Shown in pieces: positions 1 through 7,874 of a DNA stretch of 34,284 nt. This DNA is from CAXPZW01 sp049594615. GTDB taxonomy: Bacteria; Bacteroidota; Bacteroidia; Flavobacteriales_D; Sanyastnellaceae. How positions within the stretch are numbered: the first letter of the stretch is position 1; every line of letters begins with the position of its first letter. Location: contig JBMYJR010000031.1 in assembly GCA_049594615.1 (NCBI GenBank), positions 1 to 34,284 of the forward strand, read 5' to 3'. Both the position numbers and the translations under genes were made by a program. Below the pieces are notes generated by a model. The model worked only from the letters and a program-made list of their open reading frames with translations. It searched no databases and had not been told where the DNA came from.

Positions 1-2
1 CA

Positions 3-1241
3 GATGCGTTGGACCCTGCCGTCACACTCGATGGATTCGAATCAGAATTTGCCCTTGCCGATGGTGGATACGGTTACCATACGTTCTCCATTGGGACGGA
101 GGATTGTGTATTCCTGTTGCCCGGATGCACAGATCCGGAAGCATTGAATTTCGTTCAAGGAGCCAATTCGGACGATGGATCATGTGCATATATCGAGACC
201 TTCGAGTTCGACGACGAAGGCGCCAGCTCCCTGCGGGAGTACATCTACTATGCTCCTGCCGACCTGGAGCCTGGAGCGCCACTTGTATTTGTCCTCCACG
301 GTTATTCCGGGTCAGGACTGGGCATGTATGGCTACAGTGGGTTCCGGGAAATCGCCGACCAAGAAGGCTTTGCTGTGGTTTTCCCCCAGGGTGCCCCGGA
401 CCTCTGGGGAACGAGTCACTGGAACGCCAACTTCAACTTCACCAACGTCAACGACCACGTCTTCCTGACCCAGCTCGCAGTCCACCTCCAGGAAACATAC
501 AACCATGATCCAACCTGCACGTACAGCTGTGGCTACTCCAACGGAGGGTACATGAGCTACTCTTTGGCCTGCGCCAATGCAGAAACCTTCCGCGGCATCG
601 GTTCGGTCGGCGGTCTGATGAGCGGCAATGATTGGGCCACCTGCACCCCCTCCCAGCCCGTACCTGTCGTCCACATCCACGGCACCAACGACCTCACCGT
701 GCCGTACGCTGGCGACTCCACCGACCCGGACTGGGGAGGCAGTCCCGGTGTAGAAGAAATCGTGAGCACTTGGGCAGCATGGAACAACTGCACGGAGGTG
801 GCCACTACCTCCCTCCCAGACCTCGACCCGACCGACGGCAGCACCGTCGACCTCATCACGCACTCCGGCGGCGATTATGGATATGAGGCCCGCGTGTATC
901 GGGTGAACGACGGGGGACACGATTGGTTCGGTTCCTGGGGCAACTTTGACATCAGCAGCGCTGCAGAGATGTGGAGTTTCTGGAGCCAGTTCTGCGGAGC
1001 ACCCATCGCAGTTTCCGAATTGTTACCCGCACAGGACGAACTCATCCGTTGGGACGGACAACTCTTCACGGCATTGGAGTCTTGCCGCCTGCGCGTGGCG
1101 GACATGACAGGGCGAACAGTCCTCGACCGCCCCCTAATCGCTGGCCAATCCATACCCTTTGCCATGAGCGGACAGATCTTCCTGTGGCACGCCAGCACTA
1201 CCGACGGACGACTCCACCGCAGTAAGTTCCGAGTGAACTGA
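3..1241 (+). CDS. Secreted CE1/LpqC-like polyester or feruloyl esterase, T9SS-sorted (5' truncated)
   Basis: The frame is open to the window edge, so the N-terminus is missing; the first possible start inside is a TTG at 9. Counting from there, residues 39-59 hold the Cys motif (CTDPEALNF to DDGSC) shared with two other proteins in this window. An alpha/beta hydrolase domain follows, with an oxyanion-type HGYSG at 97-101, the nucleophile elbow GYSNGG with Ser177, Asp228 in HGTND and His304 in GGHDW. This triad and spacing are typical of the PHB depolymerase/LpqC/feruloyl esterase group, which cleaves ester bonds in polyesters or plant and algal polymers. The last 75 or so residues (ADMTGR, then a beta-rich tail) look like a diverged T9SS sorting domain, so the protein is probably exported to the surface. 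The substrate cannot be read from sequence. Confidence 0.85.
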   Translation, partial: DALDPAVTLDGFESEFALADGGYGYHTFSIGTEDCVFLLPGCTDPEALNFVQGANSDDGSCAYIETFEFDDEGASSLREYIYYAPADLEPGAPLVFVLHGYSGSGLGMYGYSGFREIADQEGFAVVFPQGAPDLWGTSHWNANFNFTNVNDHVFLTQLAVHLQETYNHDPTCTYSCGYSNGGYMSYSLACANAETFRGIGSVGGLMSGNDWATCTPSQPVPVVHIHGTNDLTVPYAGDSTDPDWGGSPGVEEIVSTWAAWNNCTEVATTSLPDLDPTDGSTVDLITHSGGDYGYEARVYRVNDGGHDWFGSWGNFDISSAAEMWSFWSQFCGAPIAVSELLPAQDELIRWDGQLFTALESCRLRVADMTGRTVLDRPLIAGQSIPFAMSGQIFLWHASTTDGRLHRSKFRVN

Positions 1242-1258
1242 TGCGTTCCAAGCACATC

Positions 1259-1295
1259 AACAGCCCATGAGCCCAATGCACATGGGCTGTTTCTT
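1259..1295 (+). terminator. Rho-independent-type terminator after the esterase
   Basis: A perfect 11-bp inverted repeat (AACAGCCCATG at 1259-1269, CATGGGCTGTT at 1281-1291) with an 11-base spacer lies 17 bases after the esterase stop. It is followed by a short T-rich run. It should end the esterase transcript. Confidence 0.75.
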
Positions 1296-1374
1296 TGTGA
1301 ATCTCATCCATCTAGCCCATTACTGACCTCCTAGAGCACCGCCAGAAATCTTGACTACCTTTTCCAAAAAAAAG

Positions 1375-1656
1375 ATGAAGGATTTCCTCGTGGTCGGAAC
1401 GCTCAAAGCAGGCCAGTTACAAACGTTTATGCGCTTTATGCAGTCCGATGCAGGCATCGCCGAAAGGAAAAAAGTAGCAGACCTCAGTAAGACTGTGGGA
1501 ACGGTTTCACCCGATCAAAGTAAAGTCATGTTTAAAATCGCTGTTCACAATGAGCAGGCATTGCATGCGTTCTTGGACGGTTCTAACCCGGTTTCCAAGC
1601 CTGTTTTTGATCAGGTGATGGACAGCTACGAAGTCTACGAGCTGAACCGCGTGTAA
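1375..1656 (+). CDS. Small cytoplasmic protein, DUF3764-like or dimeric alpha/beta-barrel-like
   Basis: 93 residues from the ATG at 1375. A TTG at 1351 would add eight residues (MTTFSKKK) that look like non-coding A-rich leader, so the ATG is preferred. There is no signal peptide. The pattern of strand (FLVVGTL), helix (FMRFMQSD...ERKKVADL), strand (VMFKIAV), helix (ALHAFLDG) and terminal strand (SYEVYELNRV) fits a ferredoxin-like, dimeric alpha/beta-barrel fold. It resembles the small DUF3764 family known mainly from cyanobacteria, but I recall that only loosely and the assignment is tentative. No catalytic residues can be named. It stands alone between a terminator and a secreted-protein gene. 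Confidence 0.7.
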   Translation: MKDFLVVGTLKAGQLQTFMRFMQSDAGIAERKKVADLSKTVGTVSPDQSKVMFKIAVHNEQALHAFLDGSNPVSKPVFDQVMDSYEVYELNRV

Positions 1657-1718
1657 CCCATTTCACTGGCTCCCTGACTGAAGGGAGACGGATATGTTCC
1701 AATCCAAAAAACGCACTG

Positions 1719-2807
1719 ATGCGAAAAGAAGCAATGGCGTTGTGCCTGATCATGTCTGGAGCCTTATGGTGTGCTCCAAGCGCCGCAGGACAGATCAACA
1801 GTTACCCCCTCAACCAAACCGTAACATCGGATTCTGGACCGTTCACCCTCGACGTCGAAGGAGACTTCAGCGATGATTACACGTTCGAGATCTATCCGTT
1901 GTCTGGCAATGCAACCGCGGCACGAGTGGTTTGTCTTGGGGACGCGCTTGTACTGGACTCCTCTACATTCGGCTACCCCGATGCGCTCAATTGCGGTGAC
2001 GCCTTGACGGGCTCCTACAGTTCGGGAAACAACGTTCTGGGTACCGACGTGGGCGATGGAGGGTTGTTCACCGGTGAAGGGTTGATGTTTTTGGGATTGA
2101 ACTTGAATACGGGTAGCGAAAGCCACCAGGGTTGGATTTCACTGGAAGTGTCGGCAAGCAACGACACCATTATCTTATACGAAGTGGGCTACTCCACCGA
2201 GGCAAGCAACGAAATCGAAGCCGGACAAATGAGCGCCGAAACCGATCAGCCGCTGTGTGACTTCATTTATACCGTTGGCACCCAGTTCGACTTCGAAGTG
2301 GCTGCACCTACCACAGGCAACGGTTTGCCTGCGATGGCCCCACTGTTCATGAGCACGTTCGCTGGCGATCTTTTGCTCAGTGAAGACAGTTGTTTCGGCG
2401 CACCGTGCTCCCACCTGGTGTCAAACCCTTTGGATATGGACACGGTAACCACGTGCATCGACTATCTGATCTATGGAGCCGCCCTTTGCGTTATGGACAC
2501 CTCTGCGTGCTGCGTCACCCAGGTTTGGAACGAGGCCACGCAGGCTTGGCAGATAACAGAAACAGCAGTGGGCGTTGAATCTTCGGTGATTCCTGAGGTG
2601 ATGCTCTATCCCGTCCCAACACGCGGCCCGCTGTATGTCCAAGGGGACTTTTCAACCCTGCGCATCTTTGATTTGTCTGGTCGCGAGGTATTGCAATCCA
2701 CCCAGACTTCGTTCATCGACGTTTCGAGTTTAGCAACAGGTGGTTACCTGGTCGAAATCGTATCATCCAAAGGCAGACAAACCAAGAAGATTCAGGTGGT
2801 CCGATGA
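1719..2807 (+). CDS. Secreted protein of unknown function with T9SS sorting domain
   Basis: 362 residues. The N-terminus (MRKEAMALCLIMSGALWCAP) is a signal peptide with likely cleavage near AAGQ. The middle, about residues 30-290, is beta-rich, acidic and Gly/Ser-rich and holds eight or more Cys (PLCDF, SCFGAPCSH, ACCVTQV). It matches no catalytic family I recognise. The last 65 or so residues (YPVPTRGPLYV, FDLSGREVL, LATGGYLVEI, ending KKIQVVR) form a clear T9SS type A sorting domain. The protein is therefore exported through the outer membrane and either released or anchored on the surface. An ATG overlaps its stop codon (see the next gap entry). Confidence 0.85.
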   Translation: MRKEAMALCLIMSGALWCAPSAAGQINSYPLNQTVTSDSGPFTLDVEGDFSDDYTFEIYPLSGNATAARVVCLGDALVLDSSTFGYPDALNCGDALTGSYSSGNNVLGTDVGDGGLFTGEGLMFLGLNLNTGSESHQGWISLEVSASNDTIILYEVGYSTEASNEIEAGQMSAETDQPLCDFIYTVGTQFDFEVAAPTTGNGLPAMAPLFMSTFAGDLLLSEDSCFGAPCSHLVSNPLDMDTVTTCIDYLIYGAALCVMDTSACCVTQVWNEATQAWQITETAVGVESSVIPEVMLYPVPTRGPLYVQGDFSTLRIFDLSGREVLQSTQTSFIDVSSLATGGYLVEIVSSKGRQTKKIQVVR

Positions 2808-3120
2808 TGAATGTGCGCCCTCTGTTGGTTGCAGCGCTTTTCAGCAAACGAGGAGAACGTAGACCAACACACAGGAACGCACCAACGCGAGGAACCAGCT
2901 TCAAGGATACCCGTATTGACGTTGGAAAGCATCTTGTCTCTACCGTTTGCCGTGCAAATCAATAAGCAACTCCAAACCCCGACTCAACAACACCAAAGCG
3001 TTCCATTTCAATCCTTGCTTTTCCACTTCATCAAGGACAACCGCGACTTGGAATGCTAACTTGAATTCATGCGCACTCCACCACCCCTCGCCGCTACCTG
3101 CGATGGGCTAGTTTTGTGTC
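2808..3120. other. Gap of about 310 bases with a weak overlapping mini-ORF
   Basis: No convincing gene. An ATG at 2807 overlaps the upstream stop (TGATGA) and opens 52 codons to a TAA at 2963-2965, beginning MNVRPLLVAALF. This looks like the first half of a signal peptide but then turns into basic, low-complexity sequence, so it is either a relic or chance. A longer frame at 2811-3059 is Gln/His-rich without structure and is judged non-coding. The last 60 bases probably hold the promoter of the TPR regulator, but I see no clear TTG/TAnnTTTG pair. Confidence 0.4.
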
Positions 3121-4749
3121 ATGAATCACTTGTTTTTGATGTTGGGGTTGTGCTGCGGGATATCGCTGACTGCGAGGCAGCCGCTCGATCCTCAACTGGA
3201 CAGTTTACTCGGGGTCTGGAGGAACCCATCCGTGGACTTAGAGCAGCGGCTCACTGCTTTTCATGAAGGCTACGGGCAGTTTCACCAAAAATTCCCTGAC
3301 GTGTTTTTGGTTGAGCTAGACACCTTATTGCGCCTCGGTCAGGTGACAAACCATCCAGAAGTGGAATACGAAGCTCACCTTCGTCGAGGTGGCTTACTCA
3401 ACTACCGAGGGCAGCACGACCTAGCCCTCGAAGCCTATGACAAGGCGCAAGAGGTCGCCACTGCCCTGGGTGACAGCGTGCGGATGGGCACTGTTGAGTC
3501 AAATCGAGGCAACGCCCATGTCGCCAAGAAGCAATACATCAAGTCAATTGAGCACTTCTCAAACGCCGTGAAATACCACCGGGCGAGCGGAGATTCTATG
3601 CGCATCCTCAACGATCAAATGGCCCTTGGGGCTGTCTACGCGTTGCTCGATGACCATGCTTTGGCCAAGGTGTATTACCAGCAGGTTGCAGATGAGCTGC
3701 CCAAAAGCGAAGAACACGAGTATTTCAAGGCGCTACTCAATGTGAATTTGGGCTGGTCCGATTACAAACTTTCAGACTTCGAGACGGCGAGTGAATTGAC
3801 GTTGAATGCGCTTGATACGTTTCGCAAGTACAATTCCCAATTTCACGTCGCAGGGTGTTTGACCAACCTTGCGACGATTTACTTGGACAGCGGAAGCATT
3901 GCATTGGCCGCTGCCTACGCCGATTCAGGCAAAGCCACATGTGAGGCAATCGGAGACATTGAACAACTGCTTACCTGCGCATTGATCAGGGCAGAAATTG
4001 AACAGAAAACCGGAAGGCCTGAAAAAGCCCTCATGCTAATCGATCGCATTGAGCATGAGCTTCAAATTCCGGAAGACTTTGAGTTTCTGGAGCACTGGCA
4101 TCGCATCAGATCCCGTGCCCTAAAGGAAATCGGCAAAACAGAAGAGGCACTTGCCGAGCACGAGAAATTCCATCTGTACCACGACAGCGTAATGGCCCAA
4201 ACCAACAGTTTCGCCATTGCGCGTTCTGTCTACGCAAAGGACAAGGAACATACCGTTCACATGCTCAAAATGGACTCCCAGCGCAAACGAGATCGACAAC
4301 GCTTGTCTCAGTTGCAGACGGTGTTGGGATTGACTGTGGGCTTTGTACTTGTGGTCAGCCTTTTGATCATATTCATCTTCAGGTCACGAGCATCTCAGGA
4401 GAAAAAGCGCCAACATCTTCTTGACGAAATTCAGGGGCTAAAATCCGCAGGGCGTCACATGGCCATCCCCACTTTCGAGTCGTTGAATCGCGATCAACTT
4501 GAGAAATCACTTGGGCGCCGATTGAATGATACCGATTGGAACGTGTTAAACCTGTTGCTTGACAATCCCACCATCACCAATGCAAAACTCGCTGAACGGG
4601 CATGTTTGAGTGTGGACGGAATTGGCTCTTCGCTGCGCAGGATGTACGCATATTTCAAGATCACTGATACCAAGTACAAGAAGATTGCGCTGCTGCATGC
4701 AGCAGTAACGCTGTCCAAGAAAAGTGCGCAAAATCACCCGCAAGCGTGA
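3121..4749 (+). CDS. Membrane-bound TPR regulator with C-terminal helix-turn-helix
   Basis: 542 residues. The layout is a short signal peptide (1-19), TPR-like helical repeats over about 80-360 (for example QHDLALEAYDKAQEVA, KQYIKSIEHFSNAVKYH, GKTEEALAEHEKFH), a coiled segment, one transmembrane helix at 401-420 (VLGLTVGFVLVVSLLIIFIF), a basic linker, and a C-terminal helix-turn-helix at about 465-530 (NDTDWNVLNLLLDN, ITNAKLAERACLSVDGIGSS). This is the familiar Bacteroidota layout in which periplasmic TPRs sense a ligand or partner and a cytoplasmic LuxR-like HTH binds DNA. The last helix keeps the SLRRMYAYFKI pattern of such HTH domains. The target is unknown; the secreted-protein genes just downstream are the obvious candidates. 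Direct repeats overlap its stop codon. Confidence 0.85.
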   Translation: MNHLFLMLGLCCGISLTARQPLDPQLDSLLGVWRNPSVDLEQRLTAFHEGYGQFHQKFPDVFLVELDTLLRLGQVTNHPEVEYEAHLRRGGLLNYRGQHDLALEAYDKAQEVATALGDSVRMGTVESNRGNAHVAKKQYIKSIEHFSNAVKYHRASGDSMRILNDQMALGAVYALLDDHALAKVYYQQVADELPKSEEHEYFKALLNVNLGWSDYKLSDFETASELTLNALDTFRKYNSQFHVAGCLTNLATIYLDSGSIALAAAYADSGKATCEAIGDIEQLLTCALIRAEIEQKTGRPEKALMLIDRIEHELQIPEDFEFLEHWHRIRSRALKEIGKTEEALAEHEKFHLYHDSVMAQTNSFAIARSVYAKDKEHTVHMLKMDSQRKRDRQRLSQLQTVLGLTVGFVLVVSLLIIFIFRSRASQEKKRQHLLDEIQGLKSAGRHMAIPTFESLNRDQLEKSLGRRLNDTDWNVLNLLLDNPTITNAKLAERACLSVDGIGSSLRRMYAYFKITDTKYKKIALLHAAVTLSKKSAQNHPQA

Positions 4750-4787
4750 ACCCTCCTGCATATTCACCCTTATGCGTGAACCCTTAT
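4744..4787. repeat. Short direct repeats between TPR regulator and Kazal gene
   Basis: GCGTGAACCCT occurs at 4744-4754 and again at 4774-4784, exactly 30 bp apart. CCCTTAT occurs at 4767-4773 and 4781-4787. The first copy overlaps the stop codon of the HTH regulator gene, and both copies lie within 70 bp of the next start codon. Spacing close to three helical turns would suit a protein-binding site, but this is inference. Confidence 0.4.
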
Positions 4788-4813
4788 TTGCTCGTTTGAG
4801 TTAATCTTCCCTC

Positions 4814-5743
4814 ATGAATACAACCGCACTCTTTTCCCGCTTCATTTTGATATGCGCCTTATGCTCCATGCATGGACTCGGGCGAGCTCAGGAAGTCATA
4901 ACTTCTGTCGATTGCGACCTCATGGGGCTCGTATGCAATGTCTGCTCTCAGCCCGACATCATCAGTATTTACCACCCCGGCCCCTACCTGACCTGGCCTA
5001 ATCCGACCAATGTTCTGGAATGGGAATTCACCGATGCTCAGGGCAACATACTGCACGAGGCCACGCTGATTGATGAAAGTACAGTAAGCTTCAGCTTTGA
5101 CCTGCCCCTTTCGGACACCTTATTCGTCTCAGTACTTCACACCAATGACTCGACCTTCCATAACGGAAGTACATATCCCTGGGCTTGTCTGGTCGAAGAC
5201 TACCTGACCTGGGAAATCAACACCTACCCAAACGGAACCGAGTATGGCACATGGACCCTCGGCGGCGGCATTGGGGTTGATGTAAGCGGCCCTGCCACCT
5301 GTGTGGACCCCGACCTGATCGACCCTGCCGCTGGATGTTTGCAGATCTACGAACCGGTCTGTGGGTGCGATGGGGTGACCTACAACAACACCTGTGAGGC
5401 CACCACTATCGGGGGGGTGACCTCCTGGGAGGACGGCCCCTGCATCGTCATCGAATACGGAGGCTGCACCTACCCGCTGGCGTGCAACTACGACCCCGGG
5501 GCCAGCTTCGAAGATGGCTCATGCACATTTCCCCCAGCCTCATGTGCTTGGCCTTCAGGATGGGCTTTAGGATGCACATACGCCGATGCTGTCAATTACA
5601 ACACGGATGCTTTGATTGACGACGGTTCCTGCTTATGGACTTCGTGCTCTACTTGCGCGGGCGACATGGATGGAGACGGGGTTGTATCGACGGTGGATAT
5701 GCTCGACTTACTGGGCCTCTATGGGACAAATTGTACCGAGTAA
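4814..5743 (+). CDS. Secreted Cys-rich protein: Kazal domain, two DGSC motifs, dockerin-like tail
   Basis: 309 residues. Signal peptide 1-26 (cleavage near GRAQ). Residues 30-160 are a beta-rich domain I do not recognise. Residues 163-210 form a Kazal-type serine protease inhibitor domain (YEPVCGCDGVTYNNTCEA, Cys spacing intact). Two copies of the Cys motif follow at 218-237 (CTYPLACNY to DGSC) and 254-273 (CTYADAVNY to DDGSC). The protein ends in one dockerin-like calcium loop at 283-303 (GDMDGDGVVSTVDMLDLLGL). Kazal domains inhibit serine proteases, so a protective role against foreign or self proteases is plausible but not shown. There is no standard T9SS tail; the dockerin-like end may serve in attachment. 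The next gene begins 9 bases later, so the two are probably co-transcribed. Confidence 0.85.
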   Translation: MNTTALFSRFILICALCSMHGLGRAQEVITSVDCDLMGLVCNVCSQPDIISIYHPGPYLTWPNPTNVLEWEFTDAQGNILHEATLIDESTVSFSFDLPLSDTLFVSVLHTNDSTFHNGSTYPWACLVEDYLTWEINTYPNGTEYGTWTLGGGIGVDVSGPATCVDPDLIDPAAGCLQIYEPVCGCDGVTYNNTCEATTIGGVTSWEDGPCIVIEYGGCTYPLACNYDPGASFEDGSCTFPPASCAWPSGWALGCTYADAVNYNTDALIDDGSCLWTSCSTCAGDMDGDGVVSTVDMLDLLGLYGTNCTE

Positions 5744-5752
5744 TCCAACCAC

Positions 5753-7222
5753 ATGAAACACTTCATTTTTGTATTCGCTTTGCTTCTTCTGTTGCGTCCA
5801 TGGTCACATGCACAATGGAATGTGATGGGGGAACCTTTTGCTGGAGGGGTTGGAGATCAGCTCGGTCGTTGGGAACAACTTGACATCAGCGGCAATGGTC
5901 TTCGCATGGCCTATGGCACGCCCTACAACAGCGACAGCTTCCCTTTTTCAGGATATGCCAAGGTGTTCGAATGGAACCAGGAGGAATGGGTGCAGCTCGG
6001 CGAAGGGTTCCATGGCGTTAACCCCCTTCAAGACGAGGGCACCGGTTCCTCTGTAAGCCTCAATGAAGATGGCAGCACCCTTGCACTTGGCATTGCATAC
6101 GCATACAATTCGATGGGTTGGCGCACAGGTGGAGTGCGCATCTACGACTGGAATGGCTCGACCTGGGTGCAGCGCGGAGCCATGATCGAAGGAGAAGGCG
6201 ACCCTTCGCCCTTCCACCAGACGGACACGTTTGGACAGTCGGTTGCGCTCAGTGCAGACGGAAACACCGTGATTGTTGGTGCTGAAGGAAACACGCTTGA
6301 ACCCGGTGTTCTGCACTACCAAGGGCACGCCAAGGTGTACGATTGGGACGGTGCCGCGTGGGTGCAACGCGGGCAAGACCTGCTTGGGCTGACCGGATTG
6401 GAGCAATTTGGGCGCGTTGTCCGGATAAGTGCCGATGGGCAACGTGTAGCCGTGGCTTCAAGATCTCGTTGGAACGCGGACGAAACAGCGCATGTAGGGG
6501 CTGTGACCGCCTTTGAATGGAACGGCGATGCCGGCCTGTGGCAGGAGATGGGACAGCCGCTCATGGGGACTGTCAACGATGCCATGTACGGCGAATCCAT
6601 CAGTTTGGACGGGGCAGGAACCACCCTTGCCATCACGGCCAAATTCGGGCTCATAGAGGTGCGTGACTGGAACGGATTCGATTGGGTGGTCCGGGGCGAC
6701 CTCGACCAAGGACTGGGGCTGTTGGACGTCTCGAGCGTGAGCCTAAGTGCAGATGGAGAAGTCGTTGGTATTGGCGACCCCTGGTTCAACTGGATGAATG
6801 GCCGCGTCCGCGTGCTCCAATGGACCGGCGCTGATTGGGAACTCGTGGAAAACATATTGGAGCCCGAGTCCGATGGCGCTTCACTCCAAGGCTTTGGACT
6901 GGCCTTGTCCCTGAGCGACAATGCGGGCAGAATGGTCATTGGTTCAGGGTACACCAACCGCATAGAGGCCTTCCAACGCGACGGCGTATCAGGCATTGAG
7001 GGCATGGATGCATTCACACCCCGCCTTCATGCTCACCCCAACCCCACGGCGGGCTCCCTACACCTCAACATTGAACCTCACGCTCAGTGGAGCTTATGGT
7101 CCATTCATGGTCAACCTGTTCTCAATGGTCAAGGAGGACATGTCGAGATGGGCGATTGCCCTTCTGGCACCTACCTCCTCTGGTGTGGAGGGGAGACAAT
7201 TCGGGTTGTCGTTCAGAAATAG
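5753..7222 (+). CDS. Secreted FG-GAP-like beta-propeller protein with T9SS tail
   Basis: 489 residues. Signal peptide 1-20 (MKHFIFVFALLLLLRPWSHA). The body is made of repeats of about 55-65 residues. Each pairs a strand motif of the kind VRIYDWNGSTWVQRG, AKVYDWDGAAWVQRG or VRVLQWTGADWELV with a blade motif of the kind FGQSVALSADGNTVIVG, FGRVVRISADGQRVAVA or YGESISLDGAGTTLAIT. This is the seven-bladed FG-GAP/integrin-like propeller seen in many marine Bacteroidota exoproteins. Residues from about 415 on (HAHPNPTAGSLHLNI, LWSIHGQPVL, CPSGTYLLW) form a T9SS sorting domain. The likely role is adhesion or binding at the cell surface; no catalytic motif was seen. Confidence 0.85.
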   Translation: MKHFIFVFALLLLLRPWSHAQWNVMGEPFAGGVGDQLGRWEQLDISGNGLRMAYGTPYNSDSFPFSGYAKVFEWNQEEWVQLGEGFHGVNPLQDEGTGSSVSLNEDGSTLALGIAYAYNSMGWRTGGVRIYDWNGSTWVQRGAMIEGEGDPSPFHQTDTFGQSVALSADGNTVIVGAEGNTLEPGVLHYQGHAKVYDWDGAAWVQRGQDLLGLTGLEQFGRVVRISADGQRVAVASRSRWNADETAHVGAVTAFEWNGDAGLWQEMGQPLMGTVNDAMYGESISLDGAGTTLAITAKFGLIEVRDWNGFDWVVRGDLDQGLGLLDVSSVSLSADGEVVGIGDPWFNWMNGRVRVLQWTGADWELVENILEPESDGASLQGFGLALSLSDNAGRMVIGSGYTNRIEAFQRDGVSGIEGMDAFTPRLHAHPNPTAGSLHLNIEPHAQWSLWSIHGQPVLNGQGGHVEMGDCPSGTYLLWCGGETIRVVVQK

Positions 7223-7225
7223 GGT

Positions 7226-7375
7226 CTATCTGACGGCTTCACGCTTGATCAGGGCGGGATGTAATTGGGGGACGTTGCTCCTTGAAAGGAAGTCACAGAT
7301 GTACTTCACCCATTCGAGATAGAGGGTGTTCAGCTGCTGTCCTGCCGGGGCCATAAAACAGTGACGCTCGTCAAA
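7226..7375 (-). pseudogene. Possible C-terminal gene relic, S9-hydrolase-like
   Basis: On the minus strand an open frame of 49 codons ends in TAG at 7226-7228. It reads FDERHCFMAPAGQQL, then NTLYLEWVKYICDFL, and closes with HPALIKREAVR. Its amphipathic, low-complexity-free composition looks like real coding sequence, but an in-frame TGA lies directly upstream. A different frame just before it reads HPIEREFD, so a frameshift may have occurred. DERH followed by a helix ending in FL faintly recalls the DEGH-F...FL end of S9 peptidases. This is a weak match and could be chance. Confidence 0.35.
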
Positions 7376-7444
7376 TCAAATTCACGTTCAATCGGGTGGA
7401 TCACCCTTCACGTGTTGAAATAATGTGGACCTTTTAGCAAAAAC

Positions 7445-7723
7445 ATGGAACGAAAGTCTTTTGCCATTGGCGCCTTGAGCGCAGCTGTAGTCGCCTTATC
7501 TGTCAACGCCATAACCCCATCGACATCGGGTAAAATGGGGGCCCGTTTTGAAATGCATACGTTGACCGACTCCGGACGCATCTTGGTGTTCGATCACCAA
7601 ACCGGTCAGGTGCAGTACACCGAAGTAGACGGCCAGATCAACACCAATAAAATGGAGGTTGAATTGAGCAGCGATGGATTGGGCACCGGATGGCGGCCAT
7701 TGGTGGTCGAAATCAAGGATTGA
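7445..7723 (+). CDS. Small exported or membrane-tethered hypothetical protein
   Basis: 92 residues. The N-terminus (KSFAIGALSAAVVALSVNA) is a signal peptide or single membrane anchor. The remaining 65 residues look like a small beta-sheet domain (GRILVFDHQTGQVQYTEV, KMEVELSSDG, WRPLVVEIKD). The ATG at 7445 is the only sensible start. I recognise no family. It is followed 150 bases later by the aldehyde dehydrogenase gene with no clear terminator between; a functional link is not implied. Confidence 0.65.
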   Translation: MERKSFAIGALSAAVVALSVNAITPSTSGKMGARFEMHTLTDSGRILVFDHQTGQVQYTEVDGQINTNKMEVELSSDGLGTGWRPLVVEIKD

Positions 7724-7874
7724 CCATGCTGACCTCCACGTGCAAGGTTTGAATGCGTCGAGTTGGTGAGGCCAAGACAACATGATCCGTTTGTCATCCG
7801 CTAAAAATGACCGCTGGGTTGAACATTTCAAGTTCAGGGAGCGAACCCTTTGTGTCTGAAAGGGTTGCACCTAT

